64,000 nucleotides of DNA, from positions 89,905 to 153,904 of the forward strand of contig JAEUWC010000019.1 of NCBI GenBank assembly GCA_016786465.1. The letters are read 5' to 3'. This DNA comes from Bdellovibrionales bacterium (lineage in GTDB: Bacteria > Bdellovibrionota > UBA1018). Made by a program: the position numbers and the translations under genes. Positions 55,553-64,000 of this stretch are shown in pieces. Every line of letters begins with the position of its first letter. Within the stretch, counting starts at the first letter, position 1. The notes under the pieces are model-generated. The model did no database searches, was not told the DNA's origin, and saw only the letters and a list, made by a program, of their open reading frames with translations.

Positions 55553-56535
55553 TGGGTCGTTTCAAATAAGTGGCATGCCGCAAAATGCTCCTTTGCGACT
55601 TCTTTCCACTTAGGTTCGTCCACCGAACAAATCGGCATCGCTTTTGGGCAACGACCCGCAAAACGGCAACCCGGCTTCAAGTTCACGGGCGATGGAATTT
55701 CACCGGTTAAAATTTGATGCACGCGGTTTCTTTCCTTGGCTGGATCGGCTTCAGGGTTCGAAGCAACCAAAGACTGCGTGTAGGGATGCTTCGGACGGAA
55801 GTAAACTTCGTCAGCAGGGCCTAGTTCAACCATCTGACCTAGGTACATGACCGCCATTCGGTCTGAAATGTAACGAACCATGGAAAGATCATGCGCAATA
55901 AACAAAAGCGTCAGACCCATTCGGTTCTTTAGGTCTTCTAGTAAATTCACGACCTGCGCCTGAACGGAAACGTCCAGGGCCGAAATCGGTTCATCGCAAA
56001 CAATCACTCGGGGTTCCAGCGCAAGCGCGCGAGCAATCCCGATTCGCTGACGCTGACCGCCCGAAAATTCATGCGGATAACGCGACATGTGCGCCGCTGC
56101 TAGGCCCACGCGGTTCAGCCAAAAGCCGACCTTCTGTTCGATTTCTTCTTTTTTCCAAATTCCGTGAATCATCGGGCCTTCGGACACGATTTCACGAATC
56201 GTCATTCTGGGGTTCAGCGACGAATACGGATCTTGAAAGATCATCTGAATCTGACGCGAAAACTTCTTAAAATCGTCCGCTTGGTAACGAACGGGAAGTT
56301 TTTCGCCGCGATAAATCACTTCGCCAGCGGTCTTGTCGTACAGCCCCACCAAAGTGCGGCCCAAGGTCGATTTTCCACAGCCCGATTCGCCCACCAGGCC
56401 CACGATTTCGTTTTCACGAACCGCAAGACTGACACCATCCACCGCACGAAGGACTTTTCCATCCTTCACATTGAAGTGCTTTTTCAGGTCTTTGACTTCC
56501 AAAATGACTTCGCCCCGGGCGCCGCCGTTACTCAT
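55549..56535 (-). CDS. oppF: Oligopeptide ABC transporter ATPase OppF
   Basis: 328 residues. Walker [10 protein letters not shown], signature SGGQRQRIG, Walker B VIVCDEP, H-loop FIAHD, and the C-terminal oligo_HPY region with a cysteine cluster (CRFAGRCPKAMPIC) as in the Opp/Dpp ATPases. It drives peptide uptake with OppD. Its start overlaps the oppD stop by four bases. Confidence 0.9.
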   Translation of the reverse strand: MSNGGARGEVILEVKDLKKHFNVKDGKVLRAVDGVSLAVRENEIVGLVGESGCGKSTLGRTLVGLYDKTAGEVIYRGEKLPVRYQADDFKKFSRQIQMIFQDPYSSLNPRMTIREIVSEGPMIHGIWKKEEIEQKVGFWLNRVGLAAAHMSRYPHEFSGGQRQRIGIARALALEPRVIVCDEPISALDVSVQAQVVNLLEDLKNRMGLTLLFIAHDLSMVRYISDRMAVMYLGQMVELGPADEVYFRPKHPYTQSLVASNPEADPAKERNRVHQILTGEIPSPVNLKPGCRFAGRCPKAMPICSVDEPKWKEVAKEHFAACHLFETTH

Positions 56536-57623
56536 GCTTGCCTCCCGCCGGATGCCAAAGATGAAGTTTGAAGCCAGGTCTGAACCTCTTGATCATTCAG
56601 TCGCTTGTTTCTAAATAGGCCCGGCGCTTCTGTCGTCACGCGTTCGTGATGCTGCCAGCAACGTGAAAAGTGCCCCTGATCCGTTTCCCAAAGCCCTGGA
56701 TTGCTGGTCTGACAGACCTTCATCGCAAACGGACAGCGTTCAAAATACGAACAGCCTTCGGGCGGCGCAAAAAGATCGGGTGGCGCGCCATCAATCGGTT
56801 GAAGCCTACGACGTTTACCTTCGTCACCATCCGGCATCGCCGCGCGAAGACCCAGGGTGTAAGGATGTGCTGAACGATAAAAGATGTCGTCCGCAGTCCC
56901 TTTTTCAACGATCTGGCCTGCGTACATAACCGCAACTTCATTGGCCATCTGGGCAACGACGCCTAGGTCGTGGGTGATCAAAATGATCGACATGTTTCGC
57001 GACTTCTGAAGATCCTTCATCACGCGAAGAATCTGGGCTTGAACGGTCACGTCCAAAGCAGTCGTCGGTTCGTCAGCAATCAATAACGATGGGTTGCAAG
57101 CAATAGCCATCGCGATCATCACGCGCTGGCGCATTCCACCTGAAAATTGGAATGGATACTGATTGATTCGCGCTTTCGCTTCTGGAATCTGGACTTGATC
57201 CAAAAGTTCAATTGCGCGTTTCTCGGCGGCTTCCCCGTCGATGCCATCATGGAAACGTAAGGTTTCGGTGATTTGGCGACCTAGGGTCATCGTTGGATTC
57301 AATGACGTCATCGGATCTTGAAAGATCATTCCGATGCCCTTACCGCGAATCTTATTCAGTTCCGCAACCGAACGTCCGACCATTTCCTGACCTTCAAACA
57401 AGACCGATCCCGACGTGATTCGCCCAGGTGGCTGAGGAATCAAGCCCATCAAGGATTGAACGGTGACGGACTTCCCACAGCCGGATTCCCCCACAATGGC
57501 CAAAGTCTTTCCGCGTGGAACATCAAAGGTCACGCCCCTAACGGCTTTGACGATCCCACCATAGGTCGAAAATTCAACCTTCAGGTCCTTCACTTTCAAA
57601 ATCGAGTCAACGGTACCGCTCAT
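56532..57623 (-). CDS. oppD: Oligopeptide ABC transporter ATPase OppD
   Basis: 363 residues. Walker [11 protein letters not shown], signature SGGMRQRV, Walker [14 protein letters not shown]-loop ILITHD; Cys-rich C-terminus ([14 protein letters not shown]). Partner of OppF on the cytoplasmic face. Overlaps the oppC stop by four bases. The last 35 residues are an unusual Gln/Ser tail. Confidence 0.9.
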   Translation of the reverse strand: MSGTVDSILKVKDLKVEFSTYGGIVKAVRGVTFDVPRGKTLAIVGESGCGKSVTVQSLMGLIPQPPGRITSGSVLFEGQEMVGRSVAELNKIRGKGIGMIFQDPMTSLNPTMTLGRQITETLRFHDGIDGEAAEKRAIELLDQVQIPEAKARINQYPFQFSGGMRQRVMIAMAIACNPSLLIADEPTTALDVTVQAQILRVMKDLQKSRNMSIILITHDLGVVAQMANEVAVMYAGQIVEKGTADDIFYRSAHPYTLGLRAAMPDGDEGKRRRLQPIDGAPPDLFAPPEGCSYFERCPFAMKVCQTSNPGLWETDQGHFSRCWQHHERVTTEAPGLFRNKRLNDQEVQTWLQTSSLASGGRQA

Positions 57624-59014
57624 GACTGCGACCTCATTTTTGGATCCAAAGCGTCACGAAGGCCGTCACCCAAAAGGTTAAAGGCCAAAACCGTAATGCT
57701 GATGAAAAGGGCTGGAAAAATGAATTCATGCGGATGAATCAAGAAACTTTTGATCCCATCGTTACACATGCTTCCCCACGAAGGCGTCGGCGGAGCAACC
57801 CCCATCCCGATAAACGACAAGAAGGCTTCCGTGAAAATCGCGCTAGGGACGGCAAACGTCAGATAGACCAAGATCACTCCCAAAGTATTTGGAAGCAGAT
57901 GGCGAAAAATCAAGTACAGGGACTTTGCACCCAATAGACGCGAAGCTTGAACAAATTCGCTTTCACGAAGCTGCAAGATCTGACCGCGTGTTAGGCGCGC
58001 AGCACCTGTCCAGCTTAAGACAATCAATGCAATCAGCATCGGGAAAATCCCGTCATCGCCAGGACCTGCCCCAAATGCGATCTTGAAAAGAATCATGAAA
58101 AGCAAAAACGGAAGCGCCAATACGAAGTCCGTGATTCGCATCAGCCAGTCGTCAATCTTCCCACCAAAGTAGCCCGAAATCCCACCAATCAAGATTCCTA
58201 AAATCACGTACAAAAGCGGCGCAAAGAACCCAATGAACAAGGAAACGCGTGCTCCGAAGATCAATCGTGCCAGCATGTCGCGACCCAAGTAATCTGTTCC
58301 TAGTGGACGTGCACCCATCTTCAGCATTTCGCCGATTTTAGCATCAGGTGAAATGGACTGAGCATCCGACAGCGAGATTCCCGCCTTCAGATCGACTGAA
58401 ATGACCTTAAACTTGGAAGATTCTTCTCCGTTCTTGGCGACCACTGCGTAAAAATAGCGGCCAGCCTGAAGATCAAAGCCATCATCAAAGCTGACGCGAT
58501 TTCCGCCTTCAATTGATGAAAGCGGAACCCCCAAAGATTCACGATCTTTGGGTTCTGTTTGGGTCCGATAAATCGAGTACCCGGCAGCGCCCTTTACAGG
58601 TGTCCATTTGAATCGAACGCCCTGAATCGACGGGACCCCCATAATTTGAATTTCCGCAGTGGCGTCCAGACTTGCGCCATCCGCAGTCGGCGATTCTTCG
58701 TGACCAGCGACCACGACTTCTTCATACGCGACTTCTTCAGGCAAAACCAAAACGGAACGTCCTAGACTGGGAGCTTCAGAAATTCGCGAAAGTTCCTGAT
58801 TCGATGGATCAACACGCCACACATAGGGACCGATCAAAGTAAAAACAACCAGCCCGACCACAATGAAAAGACTGGCTAGTGCCTGCTTGTTTTTCTTCAA
58901 ACGAATCCAAGCGTCCTGCCAGTAAGAAAGCGAAGGACGCGACGAAAGTGTGAATTCAGTGGTCTTTTTGACCGGGCTAAAATCCAACGGAAAGGCAGTT
59001 TTGATGTCCATCAT
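57620..59014 (-). CDS. oppC: Oligopeptide permease OppC with an FnIII-like insertion
   Basis: 464 residues; usual OppC is about 300. TM1 at about 45-65, then a roughly 150-residue extracytoplasmic insertion before the conserved GTDYLGRDMLARL (239-251). The insertion contains an FnIII-like beta sandwich near residues 118-208 (FKWTPVKGAAGYSIYRT, YFYAVVAKNGEES). The normal permease domain with the EAA loop follows. The insertion lies in the periplasm and could contact the binding protein or another protein. Adjoins oppB directly. Confidence 0.85.
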   Translation of the reverse strand: MMDIKTAFPLDFSPVKKTTEFTLSSRPSLSYWQDAWIRLKKNKQALASLFIVVGLVVFTLIGPYVWRVDPSNQELSRISEAPSLGRSVLVLPEEVAYEEVVVAGHEESPTADGASLDATAEIQIMGVPSIQGVRFKWTPVKGAAGYSIYRTQTEPKDRESLGVPLSSIEGGNRVSFDDGFDLQAGRYFYAVVAKNGEESSKFKVISVDLKAGISLSDAQSISPDAKIGEMLKMGARPLGTDYLGRDMLARLIFGARVSLFIGFFAPLLYVILGILIGGISGYFGGKIDDWLMRITDFVLALPFLLFMILFKIAFGAGPGDDGIFPMLIALIVLSWTGAARLTRGQILQLRESEFVQASRLLGAKSLYLIFRHLLPNTLGVILVYLTFAVPSAIFTEAFLSFIGMGVAPPTPSWGSMCNDGIKSFLIHPHEFIFPALFISITVLAFNLLGDGLRDALDPKMRSQS

Positions 59015-59959
59015 TTAAGCCTTTCCCTTCGCAATGCTGATCCGCGGATCCACAAAGCCGTAAATGATATCGACCAAAATCACCATGAACACCAAGAAAG
59101 CGCCGTAAAACACGGTCAAGCCCATGATCACAGTGTAATCCAACTGGTTGACCGCCTGAACGAAATAGCGGCCAAGTCCTGGAATCGCGAAAACAGATTC
59201 AACCACAAAGCCACCCGTGGTGATTGCAGCAATTGCTGGCCCTAGAAAAGTAATGACCGGCAAGATCGCGTTTCGAAGTTGGTGTGAAAAGAAAATCCGC
59301 CGCGTCGGCAATCCCTTGGCTTTTGCCGTTCGAATGTAGTCTTGATTGACGATTTCAAGCAGTGAAGAACGCATCAAGCGGGTCAGAAAAGCCATCGTGC
59401 CCAGCCCCAAAACCAGCGCCGGAAGCAACATGTGGCTAAACGTGCCCCAACCGCCGACCGGAAGAATTTCAGTATCAAACCGCTTGTTGATTTCAGTCAG
59501 CACGTATTGCCCAAGGGCCGCGAAAACAAAGCTAGGAACAGAAACGCCCAAGATGACCAAGAACATGACCGTTCGGTCTTCCCATTTTCCACGGGTCAAC
59601 GCGGCAATGGATCCGTACAATACCCCACCCATGGCTGCGATTAAGACTGCAAGAATCCCTAAAGTGGCAGAAATCGGAAAATGCCCTGCAATGATGTCGT
59701 TCACCGAACGGTTCTGTTGGGTAAACGAAATTCCGAAGTCGCCCTTCATCATATTCGTCAGAAAGACGACGTACTGAACAGCAACAGGTTTATCCAGGCC
59801 GTACCGAGCTTCGATGTTGGCCCGAATTTCTGGGCTCATGGCCTTCGCGCCCGAAATCGGGTCGCCTGGGACTAAGTGCATCGCCAAGAAGGTAGCGGTG
59901 GCGATAAAAAAGACGGTGACTAGTCCTGCCACCAATCTTTTGATCACGTAACTCAACAC
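59015..59959 (-). CDS. oppB: Oligopeptide permease OppB
   Basis: 314 residues with six TM segments. The N-terminal MLSYVIKRLV signature and EAA-like cytoplasmic loop (RTAKAKGLPTRRIFFSHQLRNA) identify a binding-protein-dependent permease. Forms the channel with OppC. Starts 59 bases after oppA. The stop is one base before the oppC start. Confidence 0.9.
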   Translation of the reverse strand: MLSYVIKRLVAGLVTVFFIATATFLAMHLVPGDPISGAKAMSPEIRANIEARYGLDKPVAVQYVVFLTNMMKGDFGISFTQQNRSVNDIIAGHFPISATLGILAVLIAAMGGVLYGSIAALTRGKWEDRTVMFLVILGVSVPSFVFAALGQYVLTEINKRFDTEILPVGGWGTFSHMLLPALVLGLGTMAFLTRLMRSSLLEIVNQDYIRTAKAKGLPTRRIFFSHQLRNAILPVITFLGPAIAAITTGGFVVESVFAIPGLGRYFVQAVNQLDYTVIMGLTVFYGAFLVFMVILVDIIYGFVDPRISIAKGKA

Positions 59960-60018
59960 GGGGAACTCCTAAAAAAACTCGGGCCCAGGCGAAATAGCCC
60001 AGGCCCGAAATTCGTTTC

Positions 60019-61596
60019 TTAATCGATGGTCGCCTGAGTCAGATCAGGGTCAGCACCGATTTGCTTGCGAACAACGCCTTTCAGGCGATCGTTTTCAATA
60101 TAAATGACGGTCCGTTCGTACGAAGGAACGATCGCCACTTCATCGAGCATGATTTTTTCAGCTGCAGCCATCGCGTTCATGCGCTTTTTCACACTGGACG
60201 TCGACTGTGCTTCACGAATCAGCTTGTCGTATTGGTCGTTCTTCCATTCGCCGCGATTGTTCTCGTTCCAGCTGGTCTTCAGCTCGGCAAATGTCATCGG
60301 ATCCGCAAAGTCGGGACCCCAACCTGCCGCAACGATATCGAACTCGCCAGCGGTCATCTTGGCCAAACGTTGCTTGAAGATCTGCTTATCGATCTTCAGT
60401 TCAAGTCCCAAATGGGTTTTAAAGATGTTCTGGAAGTATTCAGCTTCACGAGCAGCAAAGTTCGTGTCGCCGGTCAACCAGACCAGCGGCGGAATGGATC
60501 CGCCCAGTTCTTTCTTGGCCGCTTCGACGAATTTCTTCGCTTCTGCGATGTTCATTTTCGGAGGATTGTAAGGATACTCTTTACGGAAGCGATCCTTCAC
60601 TCCGCGAACCCAAACAGGAATCAAAGTCTTGCCTGGAAGAGTTCCAGGAATCCCCACCACTTTCGTGATGTATTCGTCCATGTTCACGACCAACTGAATC
60701 GCCTTACGCAGATTCTTGTTCGTCGTCGGGCGACCTTTACGGAAGTTGAATTCCATATAGAAAACCGATCCGTCGGAATAGCTTTTCATCTTAAAGCCAT
60801 TCTTAGTCGCCAACGGCAAGTCGTCCTTGCCCAAGCGCTCGATCATGTCGACTTTCTTGTCTTTGAAAAAGTTGAACTGTGCCGTGTTATCCGGAGTGAT
60901 GTACGGAATGTCGATCTGGTCCAGTTTCACCGTTTTTGCATTCCAGTAATTCGGATTCTTTTCCATGGTCAGCGAAGCGCCATGCACCCAGCGGGTTAAA
61001 GTGAAAGGTCCGTTTGCAAGAAGGTCTTTTGCATCTGCGCCATACTTTCCGTTACGTGACTTGTAAAAATCTTCGCGAATCGGAAGGTAGGTCGTAAACG
61101 AAGTCAAACCCAAGAAGTAGCCACAGGGCTTTTCAAATTCGACTTTCAAAGTCGTGTCGTTCACAGCGGTCGCGCCCAATTCTTCAATCTTTTTCTTGCC
61201 CTTAACGATCGCTTCAGCGTTTTTCACGGGATACAGAATGAAAGCGTATTCAGAAGTATTCTTTGGATCCACGGCCAAGCGCCATGCGAAGACGAAATCC
61301 TTTGCCGTGACGGGCTTGCCGTCGCTCCATTTGGCATCTTTACGAAGGTAGAAAGTTGCGCCCTTATCGTTCACTTCCCATTTTTCAGCGACCCCTGGAA
61401 GCGGTTCGCCGTTCTTTCCACTGCGGGTCAATCCTTCAAGGATGTGCCCCAAAACAAAGTTGCTTTGCTGGTCGGTGGCTTTCGAAGAATCCAGTTGGGG
61501 CGGTTCCGTTTGAATGACCAGGTTCACTTTCTTGGGTGCGGCTTGGGCGATGCTCGCCGTAGCCAAAAATACAAAAACTAACCGTTTCATGTTCAT
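60019..61596 (-). CDS. oppA: Periplasmic oligopeptide-binding protein OppA
   Basis: 525 residues. Signal peptide 1-19 (AQA cut), then an SBP_bac_5 fold, with WKVNDKG-type linker and LVVNMDEY region. Binds peptides in the periplasm and delivers them to OppBC. ATG at 61596 has GGAG about eleven bases upstream; M3 at 61590 is a second possible start. First gene of the opp operon, which has an inverted repeat in its leader. No lipobox cysteine, so soluble. Confidence 0.9.
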   Translation of the reverse strand: MNMKRLVFVFLATASIAQAAPKKVNLVIQTEPPQLDSSKATDQQSNFVLGHILEGLTRSGKNGEPLPGVAEKWEVNDKGATFYLRKDAKWSDGKPVTAKDFVFAWRLAVDPKNTSEYAFILYPVKNAEAIVKGKKKIEELGATAVNDTTLKVEFEKPCGYFLGLTSFTTYLPIREDFYKSRNGKYGADAKDLLANGPFTLTRWVHGASLTMEKNPNYWNAKTVKLDQIDIPYITPDNTAQFNFFKDKKVDMIERLGKDDLPLATKNGFKMKSYSDGSVFYMEFNFRKGRPTTNKNLRKAIQLVVNMDEYITKVVGIPGTLPGKTLIPVWVRGVKDRFRKEYPYNPPKMNIAEAKKFVEAAKKELGGSIPPLVWLTGDTNFAAREAEYFQNIFKTHLGLELKIDKQIFKQRLAKMTAGEFDIVAAGWGPDFADPMTFAELKTSWNENNRGEWKNDQYDKLIREAQSTSSVKKRMNAMAAAEKIMLDEVAIVPSYERTVIYIENDRLKGVVRKQIGADPDLTQATID

Positions 61597-61610
61597 GAGA
61601 TGGTTCTCTC

Positions 61611-61643
61611 CTGTCCTAAATTTGTGATCCGCCGTTAGGACAG
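61611..61643 (-). promoter_or_regulatory. Perfect 9-bp inverted repeat in the oppA leader
   Basis: CTGTCCTAA at 61611-61619 and TTAGGACAG at 61635-61643 are exact reverse complements, 15 bases apart. In the oppA transcript the second arm ends one base before the GAGAG of the ribosome-binding site, so an RNA stem would lie next to or cover it, and a protein dimer could also bind the DNA. The function is inferred. Confidence 0.55.
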
Positions 61644-61708
61644 TGCATTAGCTCAGGGAAAATGATTTTGTTAGTTCTTTCTTTAAAAACCCGGACTTAC
61701 GCGTTGCG

Positions 61709-62290
61709 TTAAATCGCGATGGGTTGGTAAGTGATCTTCTCGATGACCAGCTCGATTTCTGATTCAGGGGTCATCACCGTGACCGCATCGCCGACTCGCC
61801 CCTGCAGTAGCGCTTTTCCAATGGGAGAAATCCAGCTGACTAATCCACGCCGGACGTCGGTTTCGTCGATTCCCACGATTGAATAGGTTTTTTTCTGACC
61901 GTTTTCGTCTGAAACCAATACGGTGGCACCAAAAAGGACCCGGTCCGACTTTTGGGTTGCTGGATCCACGATTTCTGCCGAATCCAAACGCCGAGTCAGA
62001 AAGCGAATCCGGCGGTCAATTTCCCGAAGGCGTCGCTTCCCATAGATGTAATCCCCATTTTCCGAACGGTCGCCGTTGCTGGCCGCCCATGAAACGGTTC
62101 GAACCACCTCGGGTCGATCGACCTTGATCAGTCGGGTCAATTCGGAACGCAAGCGCTCGGCACCTGGCGGGGTCATATAATTTTTTGTCCCGCGCGGAAC
62201 GGAATCTTGGTCGTCCTTTTCTTGTCCGCCAGGTAAAAGATCCGTTTCGTTTTCGGTTTCCCCGTCTTTTGGGGCGAAGGCCTTGCTCAT
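61709..62290 (-). CDS. Transcript cleavage factor, GreB-like
   Basis: 193 residues. N-terminal 40 residues form an extra acidic tail, then the Gre coiled coil, with acidic tip GDRSENGDY, and a C-terminal FKBP-like domain (VTVMTPESEIELVIEKI). Gre factors rescue backtracked RNA polymerase by stimulating transcript cleavage. GreB rather than GreA is suggested by the ENGDYIYGKRR stretch. 112 bases separate it from oppA. Confidence 0.85.
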   Translation of the reverse strand: MSKAFAPKDGETENETDLLPGGQEKDDQDSVPRGTKNYMTPPGAERLRSELTRLIKVDRPEVVRTVSWAASNGDRSENGDYIYGKRRLREIDRRIRFLTRRLDSAEIVDPATQKSDRVLFGATVLVSDENGQKKTYSIVGIDETDVRRGLVSWISPIGKALLQGRVGDAVTVMTPESEIELVIEKITYQPIAI

Positions 62291-62299
62291 GGGAAAATC

Positions 62300-64000
62300 T
62301 TAGAACTTCACGCGAATGAACGCAAATCCGCCGGGTCCGCTGGGGTTGACCAGAAATTCACGGATGTTTTGCATATCGCGCGGGTCAAAAAGGTTCTGCA
62401 TCCTGTTTCCTTGGTACTGAAGTCCCCCGCCGAATTGAAACTTGGTTTTCATCTTCTTGGCGTTGAATTCAGCCATGGCCCCCACTCGTCCGGTTTCGTA
62501 GTCATCAATATTAAACCAGACGTCGTTTGAATCCTTCAGTTTGCGTCCGAATGAACCGCTACCATAGGCACTGATACTGAGCGTTTTTCTTCGAGCCAAC
62601 GTCGCAAGCCATTCCAGGCTCGACTTCACCGAACGTCCCCCGCCATGAGTCCAGTAAAGCGTCGATCCAACCTTCAGATAGAATTTGTCGCCCGTGTGAA
62701 TGAAGTCAATTTGGCCGGCCACAAAGTCCTGCTTAAACTGCAACGGAGTATAGGTCTGAATTTGATCAAAATTCATCTGACGAACTTCAGAAACACTCAG
62801 TTCAAGTTTCGAATGTTTGGAAATTTTCTTTGAAACCAATGCGTAATTTCGTATCCAGTTCCACGGATCACTTCCATTGCCATCGAAGACCGTCCCTCGC
62901 CTTTTGTCGACGCTCAGTTCTAGCGAATTGTAGGTCACTTCTGAACCTACGTAGTATTCCGTGTTATTCCGCGGATCGATGTAGAAAATCTTTCCTTCTA
63001 ACTTCGTCGTCAAGAAGGCCAGATGTTCTGCCAAGCTGAAGTTGGGTTCCTTAGGCGTGGGATTGGTGCGATCGATTTGCTGAACCCCAAGTATTGAATC
63101 CCAATTTCCATAAAGCCCAAAATTCGGGTTTCCGAAAATGCCTTTTTTGATCGTGTTTTCTCCGAACCCAAATCCCACAAATGCCTGTTGAAACTGATTG
63201 AAAGGTCCAATCCCCTGGGACTTGTTATATCCCCCGATCAAATAGGTCGTGCGCCATGGATCCAGATCGATTCGGGTCGAAAAATCAATTCTTTGTGAGG
63301 TCATTTCCATTCGCACAGCCGCTTTGTCCCGGGTCGGCATGGACAGCAGCTGCGCCTGGCGAATCCCCGAAAGCGCCATCATCCCTGACGACGTCAAAGT
63401 CAGGTGCATGTTTCCCTTTGCGTCTTCGATCATGCTGGTGGCTGTGAATCCGCTCAGAAACAGATGCGCAGCATCGATGATCATTCTAGGCTGTGGACGA
63501 TCTGCTTTCCCGATTAAGATCACGTCGTCATAATTCTGAACATAAACGTTGCCCGATTTTGGATCCCAGTATCCGGCAACAATGTGCGCGCCAGATTCGA
63601 AATCCCGCCATTCCTGGCGCCAATTCACCGAATAGGCAAACGATTCAAATCCCAGAGCATTCGCAGCTTCGCGCAGAAACTGGTGGATATTTCCGCAGAT
63701 TCCACCCTTGTCGCCGTTATTTCTGGCGTTGATGTAAAGCTGATCTAAAGGGATGTCTTGGGTCCACTGGGGATTGCCCTTTGCAAAATCATAGTCGTAT
63801 CCGCTTCCCAGCTTAGACCCCAGCCGTAGAAGCAAAGATAGTTTCAGTTCTTCAGGCAATTTAGATCCCGTGGATTTCAATAACCCAAAAAACTGGTCAA
63901 CATGGTCGGCCGTGAATTTAGAATTGGATGGCGTATTGAAAAGCATCCAAAGATTGTAAAAAGTTTCACCCGGCGATCCCTGAACCGTCTTGTAGCCATA
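62300..64000 (-). CDS. Transglutaminase-like protein with barrel-like C-terminus, 5' end outside the window
   Basis: 567 residues visible; the frame is open to position 64000, so the start is outside. An internal ATG at 63946 is not needed. Near residue 100 is GICGNIHQFLREAANALGF, a transglutaminase-like catalytic cysteine region, followed by SGAHIVAGYWD (histidine) and NVYVQNYDD (aspartate), plausible triad partners. The rest (about 200-567) alternates aromatic and polar residues in beta strands and ends in IRVKF, as an outer-membrane barrel. Assignment by motif only. The protein may be a surface or outer-membrane enzyme. Confidence 0.6.
   Translation of the reverse strand, partial: YGYKTVQGSPGETFYNLWMLFNTPSNSKFTADHVDQFFGLLKSTGSKLPEELKLSLLLRLGSKLGSGYDYDFAKGNPQWTQDIPLDQLYINARNNGDKGGICGNIHQFLREAANALGFESFAYSVNWRQEWRDFESGAHIVAGYWDPKSGNVYVQNYDDVILIGKADRPQPRMIIDAAHLFLSGFTATSMIEDAKGNMHLTLTSSGMMALSGIRQAQLLSMPTRDKAAVRMEMTSQRIDFSTRIDLDPWRTTYLIGGYNKSQGIGPFNQFQQAFVGFGFGENTIKKGIFGNPNFGLYGNWDSILGVQQIDRTNPTPKEPNFSLAEHLAFLTTKLEGKIFYIDPRNNTEYYVGSEVTYNSLELSVDKRRGTVFDGNGSDPWNWIRNYALVSKKISKHSKLELSVSEVRQMNFDQIQTYTPLQFKQDFVAGQIDFIHTGDKFYLKVGSTLYWTHGGGRSVKSSLEWLATLARRKTLSISAYGSGSFGRKLKDSNDVWFNIDDYETGRVGAMAEFNAKKMKTKFQFGGGLQYQGNRMQNLFDPRDMQNIREFLVNPSGPGGFAFIRVKF

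Overview
The window is chromosomal DNA of a Gram-negative bacterium of roughly 50 % GC, with short intergenic gaps and many start/stop overlaps. Outer-membrane barrels, secreted proteins, a lipoprotein, a partner-switching phosphatase/STAS/GHKL set, an RRM-type RNA-binding protein and an IPNS-type oxygenase fit a predatory or delta-proteobacterium-like lineage such as Bdellovibrionota. That placement is inference from gene content; no 16S gene is present. I found no insertion sequence, integrase, prophage or CRISPR array.

Layout. 1-373: tail of a branched-chain amino acid ABC ATPase (livF). 490-8436: secreted protein, SpoIIE-type phosphatase, giant FecR/FnIII-like/barrel protein, STAS protein and GHKL kinase-like protein. 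8446-12279: promoter and tRNA-Leu(GAG), DUF5522-like protein, LysM protein, M3 peptidase, degenerate histidine kinase. 12349-22228: a tightly coupled nine-gene plus-strand lipid operon (front-end desaturase, HMG-CoA reductase fused to an aminoglycoside-phosphotransferase-like kinase, CarS-like cytidylyltransferase, PEP-synthase-like dikinase, short UbiA-like protein, methyltransferase, PlsC acyltransferase, thioesterase, second desaturase). This is the best candidate for an undescribed system. 22952-24556: small zinc-ribbon proteins, SlyD-like isomerase, RRM protein, and an unannotated 61-residue zinc-ribbon gene that seems to start with CTG.

24645-31593 (minus): dnaE, two exported proteins (one CsgG/FlgT-like), lipB and tRNA-Val(GAC), with the lipB stop codon inside the tRNA. 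31648-39854: two divergent membrane proteins, then miaB, a gamma-carbonic-anhydrase-like gene, guaB and guaA in one coupled minus-strand operon, then a degenerate kinase and a GcvH-like protein lacking the lipoyl lysine. 40001-49310: several exported proteins of unknown function (one pair shares a C-terminal motif, one is papain-like), tRNA-Ala(GGC), a second LysM protein, a 2-oxoglutarate oxygenase, a glutathione transferase and tRNA-Leu(TAA). 49373-51498 (minus): three tandem secreted collagen-like genes with related cysteine-bearing tails.

51639-64000: exported protein, HEAT-repeat-like protein, complete opp oligopeptide transporter operon (oppABCDF) with an FnIII-like insertion in OppC and a perfect inverted repeat in the oppA leader, a GreB-like factor, and a transglutaminase-like protein with a barrel-like C-terminus that runs off the end of the window.
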